This document shows, in pieces, positions 8,815 to 18,226 of a DNA stretch of 64,000 nt (positions are counted from its first letter, which is position 1; every line of letters begins with the position of its first letter). The DNA comes from Bacillota bacterium (GTDB lineage Bacteria; Bacillota; Clostridia; Peptostreptococcales; Anaerovoracaceae): the NCBI GenBank assembly GCA_019420305.1, contig JAHZHL010000006.1, positions 1 through 64,000 on the forward strand, written 5' to 3'. Made by a program: the position numbers and the translations under genes. The notes beneath the pieces are model-generated. The model had not been told where the DNA came from. It saw nothing but the letters and a program-made list of their open reading frames with translations, and ran no database searches.

Positions 8815-9828
8815 TTACAATCTGCTGAACCGCACGTTATCTACCAGAATTCGCTCAAAGCTTCCGGACCGCAGATAGGAAAGCACCGCGTCTCTGCTGC
8901 CGGAAACGCAGTAATGCTTTGTTTCAAAGGTATCGGAAGAGTTTCCCGCTTCCGCCAGTTCCTCAAGCAGAGTTTTATCCGAATTGTAGACGCTATCATT
9001 GGATGGCATACCTAGGCCTTTCCAGATTTCTATATTTTCTTCCAACAACTCCAGATTTTCCAGATAAACCTGCCTTAATTCCCCCGCGCTCATTTCTCCT
9101 CGTTTATCCGATCCTTTCGTGGCTGCGGAAAGATTCAGGCTCAGCCCTGCCTGAAAATCACATTGTGGCTCATAAACCTGCAGCCATTCCATCTGAAGAT
9201 CATCGCTGTTTTGTTTTATCAGGTCTTCCACCTTCCTCGCCTTCTGTTCCGAAAGGGACAGGTACAGATACGCGGACTGCGGAAGTTTTTCAATCTCCGA
9301 AAGCAGGGAGGCAAATTCTTTCTTGGTCAGTTTCTCCTCCTGGTTCTCTGTGTAAAAGGCTCCCAGAAGGATCTGCGCTCGCCCGCCGCTGTCATTTGTG
9401 ACAGAAAGCTTTCCCCGATTCATTTCCATCGTCACATTGGTCTGACCGACGACCAGATCCTCTTTGCTGTGATCCAGCAGGTTCATGTTCAGCGTATAGC
9501 ATCCGAACCCTTCCTTTTCCACCTCTATTCCGTAAACCTCCCGGTAAGGATACATGGTTTCATAGTAAGCCCTCATCACGGAAAGCAGCCTGCTGGGGTT
9601 ACCTTCATTCAGCTTTTGAGGATTCATATTACACAGGTTCAGCAGGGGACTGATTCCAAGAAAGATCACCACCGCCGCCAGCACTACGGCAATGGCGGAT
9701 TTCAGCGCGATCTTCCTGATTTTTTTGTTGATCATCTGCTCAATCTGCCTGTCAAAATCCACATCCTGATCCACTCCCATGGCCTGCAGCTCCTGTTCAA
9801 GTTCTCTTTCTTTTTCTATCTCTTTCAT
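8815..9828 (-). CDS. Probable membrane anti-sigma factor (sigma-factor regulator family)
   Basis: 337 residues: a charged cytoplasmic N-terminus (about 40 residues), one membrane helix (about 41-62, LKSAIAVVLAAVVIFLGISP) and a large extracytoplasmic domain. This matches the Sigma_reg_N/Sigma_reg_C anti-sigma layout. It overlaps the end of the ECF sigma gene by 32 bases, the usual sigma/anti-sigma arrangement, and SD AAGGAG lies inside the sigma gene. It would hold the sigma factor at the membrane until an unknown envelope signal acts on the outer domain. Family assignment is from architecture and context. Confidence 0.75.
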   Translation of the reverse strand: MKEIEKERELEQELQAMGVDQDVDFDRQIEQMINKKIRKIALKSAIAVVLAAVVIFLGISPLLNLCNMNPQKLNEGNPSRLLSVMRAYYETMYPYREVYGIEVEKEGFGCYTLNMNLLDHSKEDLVVGQTNVTMEMNRGKLSVTNDSGGRAQILLGAFYTENQEEKLTKKEFASLLSEIEKLPQSAYLYLSLSEQKARKVEDLIKQNSDDLQMEWLQVYEPQCDFQAGLSLNLSAATKGSDKRGEMSAGELRQVYLENLELLEENIEIWKGLGMPSNDSVYNSDKTLLEELAEAGNSSDTFETKHYCVSGSRDAVLSYLRSGSFERILVDNVRFSRL

Positions 9829-10327
9829 CCTCTTTCTCCTTCATCTTTATCAACATTTTTCTGGCCCTGGATTTTATCTGACGCACGTTTTCCTCTGAGA
9901 TACTGTACGCCGCGGCGATTTCCCGATTTTCAAGCTGCAGATACACACTGTCGATCATCACCTGGCGATATTTCATCGGCAGCATGGAAATCATCGCCGC
10001 CAGCCGAGCCCGCTCTTCATTTTGAATGTAGTCGGAAAGAAGGTCATCCTGAGACTGCAGATGCAGAAGATCGAAGGGTTCCTCCGCAATCCGGCGTTTT
10101 TTCTTCACGAGATTGTAAAAGTCATTGCGAAGGACTTTATTTGCCCAATAAAGGAAACTGCCTCCCTGTTTATAAGATAAAAGCGCTTTTACAAACACAT
10201 TCTGTACCAAGTCTTCCGCCGCGCTCCTGTCATGGGTATAGGAACAGGCGATGACCATCAGAGAATCAAAATAAGATTCATACATGCTTGCAATAAAGTC
10301 CCTCTTCTGTTCCTTTTTTGACTTCAA
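9797..10327 (-). CDS. ECF-type RNA polymerase sigma factor
   Basis: A 176-residue sigma-70 family protein with regions 2 and 4 only. Region 2 is seen in VIACSYTHDRSAAEDLVQNVFVKALLSY and the FLYWANKVLRNDFYNLVKKKRR segment; region 4 in LPMKYRQVMIDSVYLQLENREIAAAYSISEENVRQIKSRARKM (shown here only to name the segment ends). It is encoded directly upstream of, and overlapping, a membrane protein likely to be its anti-sigma factor. Its regulon is unknown. Confidence 0.9.
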   Translation of the reverse strand: MKSKKEQKRDFIASMYESYFDSLMVIACSYTHDRSAAEDLVQNVFVKALLSYKQGGSFLYWANKVLRNDFYNLVKKKRRIAEEPFDLLHLQSQDDLLSDYIQNEERARLAAMISMLPMKYRQVMIDSVYLQLENREIAAAYSISEENVRQIKSRARKMLIKMKEKEDERDRKRKRT

Positions 10328-10420
10328 TGAACCTTCCCCCCTTACACACTTCTACTCTTTAAACCAGATTGCCGCATTTTTGTGACACAGTTTCCGGAAA
10401 TTTCTCATAAAAAAGAACGG

Positions 10421-10462
10421 GCGGATAAATGGGGCACATCATGACCTGCCCCATTTATCCGC
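10421..10462 (-). terminator. Terminator after the acyltransferase gene
   Basis: A perfect 15-bp stem (GCGGATAAATGGGGC and its complement) with a 12-base loop. On the minus strand it is followed by CCGTTCTTTTTTA, ending the glpK-acyltransferase transcript. Confidence 0.85.
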
Positions 10463-10484
10463 TCTCCACGGTCCGGTTGTTTTC

Positions 10485-11540
10485 TCAGCCCCCGATCCCC
10501 AGCGCCCATTTTACAAAGCATTTTACGTTACAGTATCCTTTCTCGTACAGAAAATCGAAGAACCAGTTGTACGCCCTGGATACCGGCGGACTGGAAAAGA
10601 CGAGCACACAAAGAGAAGCCAGTCCGAACACCCATCCGTAGTAAGATGCCGCTGTCAGCGCCGGCAGACCATATTTTTTCAGAATCTGCCGCACGATCAG
10701 ATGCAGAATATAAACAGACATGGTGTTTCTCCCCACATAACTCAGATACGATTTTCCCTTCGGCATGATATTCAGCATGAGAACAATCCACCCACAGGGA
10801 AGAATAAAATCGACAATTCGCATCAGAATATCCATATACCAGCTTAATCCCAGAGGATCGCCCGGTCCCCGCAGCAGATAAAACTCTACCGGAACCACCT
10901 GGAAATAAGCCAGCGCCACATTAATTCCCACCAGCACAACCGCTAAAACCAGACACTGCCACGCTTTCAGCCGCTGGATTTTTGCGATATGCTCCTTTGT
11001 GCAGAAATATCCCAGCATGAAAAAGGGAAAATAGGATACGATTCTCCCCAATGCCAGCTCTTCCCCCAGCCATGGGATCAGACCCGCCACAAGGTACAGC
11101 AGGATACTAAAGGGAAGAATCCGCCGGATTTTAATCAGATCCACCAGGAAAAAACGGTATACGAAAAGCGCGACCAGATACCACAGCGCCAGTGGCGGAT
11201 CAAGCCAGTCGAGGGTCGCGCTCCCGTTCAGCAGGTACCGGATTCCGTAAAAAAACGGAACCAGCAGCAGATAGGGAAACAGAAAAGTTTTAAACGCGGT
11301 TTCCCTTGCCCTCTCCGGTTTTTTCGAAAAATATCCGGATAAAAACACAAATGCCTGCATGACAAACACATTAATTGTGATATAAACAACACCTCCGAAG
11401 GAATCCTGCTCAAATCCGCCGCCAATCCTCATAAAATGCGAAATCGGGATGGTCCAGATCAAAAGCCCGCGAAAGGCGTCAAAAAAATAACTTCGTTCCT
11501 TTTTGCCTGCAGCATTTTCAACTGATTCACTTTCCTTCAT
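10485..11540 (-). CDS. Acyltransferase-3 family membrane protein
   Basis: About 351 residues with around ten hydrophobic segments. The N-terminal RSYFFDAFRGLLIWTIPISH motif, with the family's Arg and a His at the end of helix 1, is typical of acyltransferase-3 proteins that modify extracellular sugars, lipids or peptides. The start is taken as the ATG at 11540 with SD CAGGAG, five bases beyond the end of glpK, so the two are probably co-transcribed. The acceptor is unknown. A strong terminator follows. Confidence 0.8.
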   Translation of the reverse strand: MKESESVENAAGKKERSYFFDAFRGLLIWTIPISHFMRIGGGFEQDSFGGVVYITINVFVMQAFVFLSGYFSKKPERARETAFKTFLFPYLLLVPFFYGIRYLLNGSATLDWLDPPLALWYLVALFVYRFFLVDLIKIRRILPFSILLYLVAGLIPWLGEELALGRIVSYFPFFMLGYFCTKEHIAKIQRLKAWQCLVLAVVLVGINVALAYFQVVPVEFYLLRGPGDPLGLSWYMDILMRIVDFILPCGWIVLMLNIMPKGKSYLSYVGRNTMSVYILHLIVRQILKKYGLPALTAASYYGWVFGLASLCVLVFSSPPVSRAYNWFFDFLYEKGYCNVKCFVKWALGIGG

Positions 11541-11545
11541 ATCTA

Positions 11546-13042
11546 TCACTCCTGTTTTGCCCAGCCCAGAACACATTGCACGGCTTTTTTCCAGCCTTCC
11601 AGGCATCCTTTTCTGTCTTCATCCTCCATATTCGGTTCAAAAGTCCGATCCATCTGCCAGTTCTTCAGAATATCCTCTCTGCCCTCCCAGTATCCGGACG
11701 CGAGTCCCGCCAGATACGCGGCGCCCAGCGATGTGGTCTCAATACATTTCGGCCGCAGTACAGGTCTGTCCAGAATATCAGACTGAAATTGCATTAGAAA
11801 ATTATTGGCGCTGGCTCCGCCGTCCACTTTCAGAGAAACAAGCCGCTGCCCGGTGTCTTTGACCATGACCTGGAGCAGATCCCAGGTCTGATACGCCATG
11901 GATTCCAGTGTAGCCCGCACAAGATGATTTTTATTGGCGCCCCGTGTAAGTCCCAGAACCGCGCCTCGCGCGTAAGGATCCCAGTAAGGCGCTCCCAGCC
12001 CTACGAAAGCCGGAACCACATAGACGCCATTACTGTCCACGACACGTTCCGCCATCTGTTCCGACTGCGCGGAATCGGAAAGAAGTTCCAGCTCATCCCG
12101 CAGCCACTGAACCGCGGCTCCCGAAACAAAAATCGATCCTTCCAAGGCATAGTTCACAGTCCCGTCAATTCCCCAGGCAATAGTTGTCAGAAGACCGTTT
12201 TCTGAAAAAACCGGATGTTCCCCGGTATTCATCAGAAGAAAACCTCCGGTTCCGTATGTATTTTTTACCTCCCCCGCCTCAAAGCAGGTCTGTCCGAAAA
12301 GCGCCGACTGCTGATCTCCCGCGGCCCCGCAGATCGGAATCGGGCCTCCGAAAATATTCGGATCGGTCTGCCCGTAAATCTCACTTGACGGCCGCGGCTC
12401 AGGCAGCATGCAGGCCGGTATTTCCAGTTCCCTCAGAATATCTTCATCCCAGTCCAGCCTTCGGATGTTAAACAGCATTGTCCTGGAAGCATTGGAATAA
12501 TCCGTCACATGAACCCTTCCTCCTGTCATCTTCCAAATCAACCACGTCTCAATCGTTCCGAACAAAAGCTCGCCCGCCTCAGCCCGCTTTCTCGCGCCTT
12601 CCACATTTTCCAGGATCCATCTGAGCTTTGTCGCCGAAAAATAAGCGTCAATCAGAAGTCCCGTTTTCTCCCGGAAAGCCGCCTCCAACCCGCGCCGCTT
12701 CAGTTCATCGCAGTACTCAGCCGTTCTCCTGCACTGCCAGACAATGGCGTTACAGATCGGCTCTCCGGTTTTTTTGTCCCAGACAACCGTCGTTTCTCTC
12801 TGATTCGTAATCCCGATGGCCTGTACATTTTTCCAGGTACCGTTGATTTTCAAAAGCGCTTCCTGTGCCACTCCCATCTGGGTGGACCAGATTTCCATCG
12901 CGTCATGCTCCACCCATCCCGCATGGGGATAAATCTGCCGGAATTCTTTCTGCGCCGTACTCACCGGCTGCCCCTGCCGATCGTATAAAATACACCGGCA
13001 GCTGGTTGTTCCCTGATCCAGAGCCATAATATAGGTATTCAT
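11546..13042 (-). CDS. glpK: Glycerol kinase
   Basis: 498 residues, the usual length. It phosphorylates glycerol to sn-glycerol 3-phosphate in the cytoplasm. Motifs of the FGGY kinase family: N-terminal MALDQGTTSCRCILYD (phosphate-binding), AIVWQCRRT, FSATKLRWIL, NTYGTGGFLLMNTG, and the C-terminal DGGASANNFLMQFQSDIL (adenosine-binding). SD GAGGAGG precedes the ATG. It is followed within a few bases by an acyltransferase-3 gene on the same transcript. No glycerol facilitator or antiterminator gene is nearby. Confidence 0.97.
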   Translation of the reverse strand: MNTYIMALDQGTTSCRCILYDRQGQPVSTAQKEFRQIYPHAGWVEHDAMEIWSTQMGVAQEALLKINGTWKNVQAIGITNQRETTVVWDKKTGEPICNAIVWQCRRTAEYCDELKRRGLEAAFREKTGLLIDAYFSATKLRWILENVEGARKRAEAGELLFGTIETWLIWKMTGGRVHVTDYSNASRTMLFNIRRLDWDEDILRELEIPACMLPEPRPSSEIYGQTDPNIFGGPIPICGAAGDQQSALFGQTCFEAGEVKNTYGTGGFLLMNTGEHPVFSENGLLTTIAWGIDGTVNYALEGSIFVSGAAVQWLRDELELLSDSAQSEQMAERVVDSNGVYVVPAFVGLGAPYWDPYARGAVLGLTRGANKNHLVRATLESMAYQTWDLLQVMVKDTGQRLVSLKVDGGASANNFLMQFQSDILDRPVLRPKCIETTSLGAAYLAGLASGYWEGREDILKNWQMDRTFEPNMEDEDRKGCLEGWKKAVQCVLGWAKQE

Positions 13043-13066
13043 AAGCGTATCCTCCTCACTGGATTT

Positions 13067-14233
13067 CTAAACGAACTCGGCCATAATGGAATTCGAGCAA
13101 TCAATCCCCTTTTCCGTCAGCATCAGCCGTCCGTCTTGCTGTTTTAAAAGCCCTTCCTTTTCATACCGGGCAAGCAGCGGCGCAAGAGCGCCGTATACCT
13201 CAGTAAACGCCACACCGAAAGTGCGTTCAAAATCCGCGGTATCCAGGCCTTCCGCCTTCCGCAGAGCCGTAAAGGCGTATTCCCCCATGTAATCCCGAAG
13301 CGTTTCTTCTTCACACGCCGCCGCGTCCTCCGGCAGCCGGCCTTCACGGATCGCCTGAAAATACGCATCCAGGTCGGATACATTACACCTGTGCCCGGTT
13401 TCATACTGAAAGGAATGAGCGGAAAGTCCGGCCGCCAGATACTCCTCAAAATTCCAGTACTTCTGATTATGGCGGCATTCATATCCCGGCTTCGCGCAGT
13501 TTGAAATCTCATAATGCGCATATCCGGCCTGTTTCAGCATCCGAATTCCTTCATGATACATAGCCCTCTCCAGCTCCCTCGGGGGAAGATCGATTTCCTC
13601 CCGTTTGTACTGGCGGCAGAGAGGCGTACCCTCTTCCAGCTGCAAACCGTAAAAGGAAATATGTTCCGGCGCGAGATCCATCACCTGGGCGAGAGTGTCT
13701 TTCCAGACCTCCATTGTCTGCCCGGGTATACCGAACATCAGATCCACATTGAGATTTTCAAAGCCGACTTTCCTCGCCTCATGGAAGCTGTCCAAAAACG
13801 TCTTCCTGTCATGAGCTCGTCCCAGGAACCGCAGCAACCCGTCATCCATGGACTGGGCGCCGATACTCAGCCGGTTAATTCCCATACGCCGGTACGCCTT
13901 CAGCTTTTTCCCGTCCAGCGTTCCCGGATTTGCCTCCAGACTGATTTCCGCCGATTCCTCTACGCAGAAAGCGGCTTTCGCCGCTTTCATTATCCTTTGT
14001 AAAGAATCGGTTTCCAAAAGAGAGGGAGTCCCTCCTCCGATAAAAATGGTATCCACTTCCCGCCGCGGGGCGCTTCGCAGCCGCAGTTCTTCGCTGAGAG
14101 TTTCCGCGTACTGCCGCATTTCTCCCTGCCTCCGGCCCCCGAAGGAAAGGAAGTCGCAGTAAACGCATTTTCGCAGGCAAAATGGAATATGCAGATAAAG
14201 TCCTGCCGCTCCCTTTTTCCTATTTATTATCAT
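13067..14233 (-). CDS. hemW: Radical SAM heme chaperone HemW
   Basis: 388 residues. HemW is a HemN-like radical SAM protein that binds heme and is thought to insert it into respiratory proteins; it lacks coproporphyrinogen dehydrogenase activity. The 4Fe-4S cluster motif is C19-x3-C23-x2-C26 (CLRKCVYC), the HemW type, followed by TIFIGGGTPSLL and the C-terminal HemN domain. The start overlaps the lepA stop by 14 bases with no clear SD, so translation is probably coupled. The lepA-hemW order is conserved in many Firmicutes. Confidence 0.93.
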   Translation of the reverse strand: MIINRKKGAAGLYLHIPFCLRKCVYCDFLSFGGRRQGEMRQYAETLSEELRLRSAPRREVDTIFIGGGTPSLLETDSLQRIMKAAKAAFCVEESAEISLEANPGTLDGKKLKAYRRMGINRLSIGAQSMDDGLLRFLGRAHDRKTFLDSFHEARKVGFENLNVDLMFGIPGQTMEVWKDTLAQVMDLAPEHISFYGLQLEEGTPLCRQYKREEIDLPPRELERAMYHEGIRMLKQAGYAHYEISNCAKPGYECRHNQKYWNFEEYLAAGLSAHSFQYETGHRCNVSDLDAYFQAIREGRLPEDAAACEEETLRDYMGEYAFTALRKAEGLDTADFERTFGVAFTEVYGALAPLLARYEKEGLLKQQDGRLMLTEKGIDCSNSIMAEFV

Positions 14234-16031
14234 CGTATTTCAAAACCGCGGTAAACGCTTCCTGCGGCACTTCCACCTTTCCGAACTGGCGCATCCGCTT
14301 CTTTCCTTCTTTCTGTTTTTCAAGAAGCTTCTTTTTTCTGGAAATGTCGCCGCCGTAACACTTGGCGATAACGTCTTTCCGGTAAGCTCTTACCGTCTCC
14401 CTGGCGATTACCTTCTGCCCGATAGCCGCCTGAATCGGAACCTCAAACTGATGCATCGGAATCACTTCCTTTAGCTTTTCACAGACAAAGCGCCCTCTGG
14501 CGTAAGCCTTTGATTCATGCACGATCATGGAGAAAGCGTCCACCAGATCCTTATTCAGCAGCACGTCCATCTTCACGACATTTGATTTTTCGTAGCGCAG
14601 GAATTCATAGTCCAGAGAGCCGTAGCCTCTGGTCTTGGATTTCAGCGCGTCAAAGAAATCGTAGATTACTTCGTTCAGAGGCATCTCATAGTGAAGCTGC
14701 ACCCTGTTTTCCGTGATGTATTCCATATGAAGCATTTTCCCCCGCCGTTCCTGGCAGATCTCCATAATATTTCCCACATAGTCTTTAGGAATCATAATAT
14801 CCGCCTTCACAATCGGTTCTTCAATATGATCGATCTCCGACGGTTCCGGCAGGTTGGACGGATTCTGAATCATCTCCACCTTTCCATCTGTGCGCACCAC
14901 CTTGTAGATAACGCTGGGCGAGGTGGTGATAACCGCCAGATCAAATTCCCGTTCCAGCCGTTCCACAATAATCTCCATATGAAGCAAGCCTAAGAATCCG
15001 CAGCGGAATCCGAATCCCAGAGCAGCCGAGGTTTCCGGCTCAAAGTGGAAGGCCGCGTCATTGACCTGGAGCTTTTCCAGAGCGTCCTTTACATTCTCAT
15101 ACTTCTCGCCCTCTGCCGGATAAATCCCGCAGTAAACCATGGGCTGCACCTTTTTATAGCCGGGCAGAGGCTCCGGGGTCGGATCGCCGTCCAGGGTGAT
15201 CGTGTCGCCGACTCTCGCGTCCGCTACCTGCTTGATGCTGGCGCAGATATATCCAACCTCTCCTGCCCGCAGTTCTTTGCAGGCCACATGTCCCGGCGAG
15301 TAAATTCCCACTTCCGTAACTTCGTATTTTTTCTTTGTATTCATCAGGCGGATCATATCTCCCTGCTTTACTTTTCCATCAAAGACACGGGTATAGATTA
15401 CAACACCTTTATAGTTGTCATAATAGGAATCGAAGATCAGCGCCTTCAGCTTCCCGCTCTCATCTCCGGAAGGAGCCGGGATTTTGTGTACCACCTCTTC
15501 CAGAAGGTCCTCAATGCCGATCCCCTCTTTGGCGGAAACAAGCGGCGCCTCGGAAGCGTCAATCCCAATGACATCCTCAATTTCTTCCTTGACTTCGTCC
15601 GGACGGGCGCTGGGCAGATCAATCTTGTTTAAAACCGGTACGATCTCCAGATCCTCATCCAATGCCAGATACACATTGGCCAAAGTCTGCGCTTCCACGC
15701 CCTGGGTAGCGTCTACTACCAGTACCGCTCCCTCGCAGGCCGCCAGACTTCTGGAAACTTCATATGTAAAGTCCACATGTCCCGGCGTATCGATCAGATT
15801 CAGGATATATTCATTCCCGTCCTTTGCCTTGTAGACAAGACGGGTTGTCTGCAGTTTTATGGTAATGCCCCGTTCCCGTTCCAGCTCCATGTTGTCCAGG
15901 AACTGTTCCTTCATCTCCCTCTGGGAAACCAGACCGGTCTTTTCAATGATCCGATCCGCCAGAGTCGATTTCCCGTGGTCGATGTGGGCAATAATGCTGA
16001 AATTCCGAATGTATTTCTGATATTCGTTCAT
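14220..16031 (-). CDS. lepA: Elongation factor 4 (LepA)
   Basis: 603 residues, full length. A ribosome-associated translational GTPase. Visible motifs: G1 AHIDHGKSTLADRI, G2 region GITIKLQTT, G3 DTPGHVDF, G4 NKIDLPSARP, and the LepA-specific C-terminal domain (ISRKKKLLEKQKEGKKRM). SD AGAGAGGAA precedes the ATG. It lies downstream of gpr, spoIIP and a small protein gene, and upstream of hemW, a layout typical of spore-forming Clostridia. Confidence 0.98.
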   Translation of the reverse strand: MNEYQKYIRNFSIIAHIDHGKSTLADRIIEKTGLVSQREMKEQFLDNMELERERGITIKLQTTRLVYKAKDGNEYILNLIDTPGHVDFTYEVSRSLAACEGAVLVVDATQGVEAQTLANVYLALDEDLEIVPVLNKIDLPSARPDEVKEEIEDVIGIDASEAPLVSAKEGIGIEDLLEEVVHKIPAPSGDESGKLKALIFDSYYDNYKGVVIYTRVFDGKVKQGDMIRLMNTKKKYEVTEVGIYSPGHVACKELRAGEVGYICASIKQVADARVGDTITLDGDPTPEPLPGYKKVQPMVYCGIYPAEGEKYENVKDALEKLQVNDAAFHFEPETSAALGFGFRCGFLGLLHMEIIVERLEREFDLAVITTSPSVIYKVVRTDGKVEMIQNPSNLPEPSEIDHIEEPIVKADIMIPKDYVGNIMEICQERRGKMLHMEYITENRVQLHYEMPLNEVIYDFFDALKSKTRGYGSLDYEFLRYEKSNVVKMDVLLNKDLVDAFSMIVHESKAYARGRFVCEKLKEVIPMHQFEVPIQAAIGQKVIARETVRAYRKDVIAKCYGGDISRKKKLLEKQKEGKKRMRQFGKVEVPQEAFTAVLKYDDNK

Positions 16032-16105
16032 AGGTTCCTCTCTTTGTTTTGTAAGTTCCTATCTATTTTACTTGAAACACATTCGGAATTCAAGACCCTG
16101 CCGCA

Positions 16106-16291
16106 TTACAGGTCAATCTCTTCCACCACTCCGAGAAAAGAAACGGTCAGATCCCCTCCGGCTGTTTTCTGAATCGAAGGACACAGCCCCCCTCCAGCTC
16201 CCGTTGTCTCTCTGCATGCCTGATCGATCTGAATCAGACCCGCAGTTCCCAGAAAAAATACGAAAAATACAATCACCCATTTTTTCAGCAT
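16106..16291 (-). CDS. Small single-pass membrane or secreted protein, function unknown
   Basis: 61 residues. An N-terminal Lys pair and a hydrophobic stretch (VIVFFVFFLGTAGLI) look like a signal anchor; the rest is short, with two cysteines and a DLTVSFLGVVEEIDL end. I do not recognise the family. It is likely real: AAGGAGGAA lies 8 bases before the ATG, and the gene fits snugly between spoIIP (6 bases away) and lepA on the same strand. Its position in a sporulation/germination cluster may be meaningful, but no role can be assigned. Confidence 0.65.
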   Translation of the reverse strand: MLKKWVIVFFVFFLGTAGLIQIDQACRETTGAGGGLCPSIQKTAGGDLTVSFLGVVEEIDL

Positions 16292-16296
16292 CTCTT

Positions 16297-17205
16297 TTAC
16301 GTTTCCTCCTTAATTACCTCTGCCAGAACCCGGGCAAAATATTTCCCTGTATTCTCAACTTCTTCAATTTTATTCTGATTATTGCCGATCTCAAGCAGCA
16401 GGCATTTATCCGCTATGTATTCATTATATCGGTATTCTTTTTCAATAATTCGGCCTCCGAATCCGGAGTACATGGTCTCCGCTTTGTTGGAAACCTTTTT
16501 GGCGTGTGCCATCAGTTTGTCGTAATTGGCGTTGTTCTGTCCTACTACCAAGCTGAAAGTCGCTGCCGTTTCTCCCTCAATTTTAATGGTCTTTCCTACA
16601 TTTCCCGCGTAGGCCGCCGCGTCCCTGTGTAAATCGATAATATACCTGGCAGTCGGGTACTTTTTCATAAGGGAAGTAATGGTCTCGAGAGAACGATCAT
16701 AAGACTCGTTATAGGAAGGCCTATCGTGAATCGTTTTATCATGTACTACTGCGATTCCCAGCCGATTGAGCTCCTTTGTCATTACATTTCCCACATCCCG
16801 AACCGTTCCTTTCTCCTTGACCCGATGAAAATTGCTTTCCGAATAAGGCTGATAGGACTCTGTCGAATGGGTATGGTAGATAATTACCTGCGGCCTGCTG
16901 TTATCCACTTTCTTTTCAGGACGCTTCTCCGCCTGCTTTTTCTCTGATGTCTCTTTTTTGTTTTCCTTTGCAGACTGACTGTCTTCTTTCGCTGTTTTAT
17001 CCGTGGTCTTCTTGTCGCTGCTGTTTTTCTCTTTTTCCACCCCTTTACTGATCGCCGGATAGACCTGCGCGACACACAACCTCCCTAAATCCTGAGAGGT
17101 TGCTCGAACCTCCGGTGTCGCGTTCTGACCCATCCTGTGCCAGAAAAACAAGGTAGAGAAAATAAAACAGACTGCGCATAGGAGCGCCAGTGTTTTTTTG
17201 CTCAT
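16297..17205 (-). CDS. spoIIP: Stage II sporulation protein P
   Basis: 302 residues. SpoIIP is a membrane-anchored peptidoglycan amidase/endopeptidase that works with SpoIID and SpoIIM during engulfment. N-terminal transmembrane helix (TLALLCAVCFIFSTLFFW), then a Lys/Glu-rich linker at about residues 55-105, then the catalytic domain with IIYHTHSTESYQPY, IIDLHRDA and CLLLEIGNNQNKIEE, which hold the expected zinc-binding and catalytic His/Glu residues. SD GGAGG precedes the ATG. It lies directly downstream of gpr. Confidence 0.95.
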   Translation of the reverse strand: MSKKTLALLCAVCFIFSTLFFWHRMGQNATPEVRATSQDLGRLCVAQVYPAISKGVEKEKNSSDKKTTDKTAKEDSQSAKENKKETSEKKQAEKRPEKKVDNSRPQVIIYHTHSTESYQPYSESNFHRVKEKGTVRDVGNVMTKELNRLGIAVVHDKTIHDRPSYNESYDRSLETITSLMKKYPTARYIIDLHRDAAAYAGNVGKTIKIEGETAATFSLVVGQNNANYDKLMAHAKKVSNKAETMYSGFGGRIIEKEYRYNEYIADKCLLLEIGNNQNKIEEVENTGKYFARVLAEVIKEET

Positions 17206-17227
17206 CGTTTTCCTCCATCCGTTGCTC

Positions 17228-18115
17228 TTACGAATATATGCCGGGATGCAGGGTTTTATTTATTCCATTTGCAAGAATATCGGAAAAATCTTTGATAATC
17301 TGATCGATGTCAGTCGACGTTACGATCATATCCTGCCCTTTTTCCTCCAGGTACCGCTGAATTTCTTCCGCCTCCCGGCTGTGATCCTCCAGCGCTTCCC
17401 GAATAATCGTCCTCGAATCAATCACGGTAGGTACGCCAACCGCGACTACCTTTCTGCCCAGAGTCTCCTCAGAAAGCCGCGCCCGCAGATTGCCCATCCC
17501 GCCTCCCGGATCGATGCCCGTATCGTTAATCTGGATCGTTGTGCTGACACGCTCAATATTGCGCGCCGCCAAGGAGTCAATCACAAGGACCGCTTCCGGC
17601 TGCGTCAGTTCCACGGCTCCCCGGATCAGCTCCGCGGTCTCGATCCCGGTTGTCCCGGTCACCCCCGGTACGATGCAGCTTACACACCCCAGTTCTTCGT
17701 CCCCTTCAGCTTCATACATAAGGAAAAAATGGCGAGTCACTTTCACCTTTGAAGCCGTCGCGGGCCCCAGGGCGTCCGGCGTCACCTTTTCATTTCCCAG
17801 TCCCGCCACCAACACCTTCAGATGCTCATGAAAGGGAATAAGCCGGGACAGTTCTTTGGCCAGCGCTTTGGACGCCCTCTCCTTGATCCCTTCCTTTTCC
17901 TCCAGAATTCCCTCCACTTCAATGGTAATATAAGTGCCCCTGGGCTTTTCAAACTGCGTCTCTCCCGCTTCATTTAAAATCCGGATTCTGGTGGCTTCGA
18001 TGTCCTCATCGTATGTCACCTTTTCCAGCTCTATGCCGTCAATTTCCTGCTTCCCGCCGTGCTCCTCGTCGAGAATTTCCTTTCGCTCAATCGCCAGATC
18101 GGTTCTGTATTTCAA
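17228..18115 (-). CDS. gpr: Spore germination protease GPR
   Basis: About 295 residues. GPR (peptidase family A25) is made as a zymogen in the forespore and degrades small acid-soluble spore proteins on germination. Family segments: N-terminal YRTDLAIE, VLVAGLGNEKVTPDALGP, VPGVTGTTGIETAELI, VIDSLAARN, GIDPGGGMGN and the C-terminal HPGIY. The start is probably the TTG at 18115, which follows GGCGGAGG and gives the usual short N-terminus before YRTDLA; a TTG at 18136 is also possible. It is transcribed with spoIIP. Confidence 0.95.
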   Translation of the reverse strand: MKYRTDLAIERKEILDEEHGGKQEIDGIELEKVTYDEDIEATRIRILNEAGETQFEKPRGTYITIEVEGILEEKEGIKERASKALAKELSRLIPFHEHLKVLVAGLGNEKVTPDALGPATASKVKVTRHFFLMYEAEGDEELGCVSCIVPGVTGTTGIETAELIRGAVELTQPEAVLVIDSLAARNIERVSTTIQINDTGIDPGGGMGNLRARLSEETLGRKVVAVGVPTVIDSRTIIREALEDHSREAEEIQRYLEEKGQDMIVTSTDIDQIIKDFSDILANGINKTLHPGIYS

Positions 18116-18226
18116 TTTACCTCCGCCTTTCCCCAAAAAGATCTTTCCCTTAATTTTCCCGCCTCAAATTTCTTTTATTCACAAAGCTGTGGTATACTTG
18201 AAAAAAAGGATACGAGGTAGAGAAAC

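Noticed and set aside
9163..10254. A 363-residue plus-strand frame across the anti-sigma and sigma genes
   Set aside because: Antisense to the sigma/anti-sigma pair; composition is that of a shadow frame.
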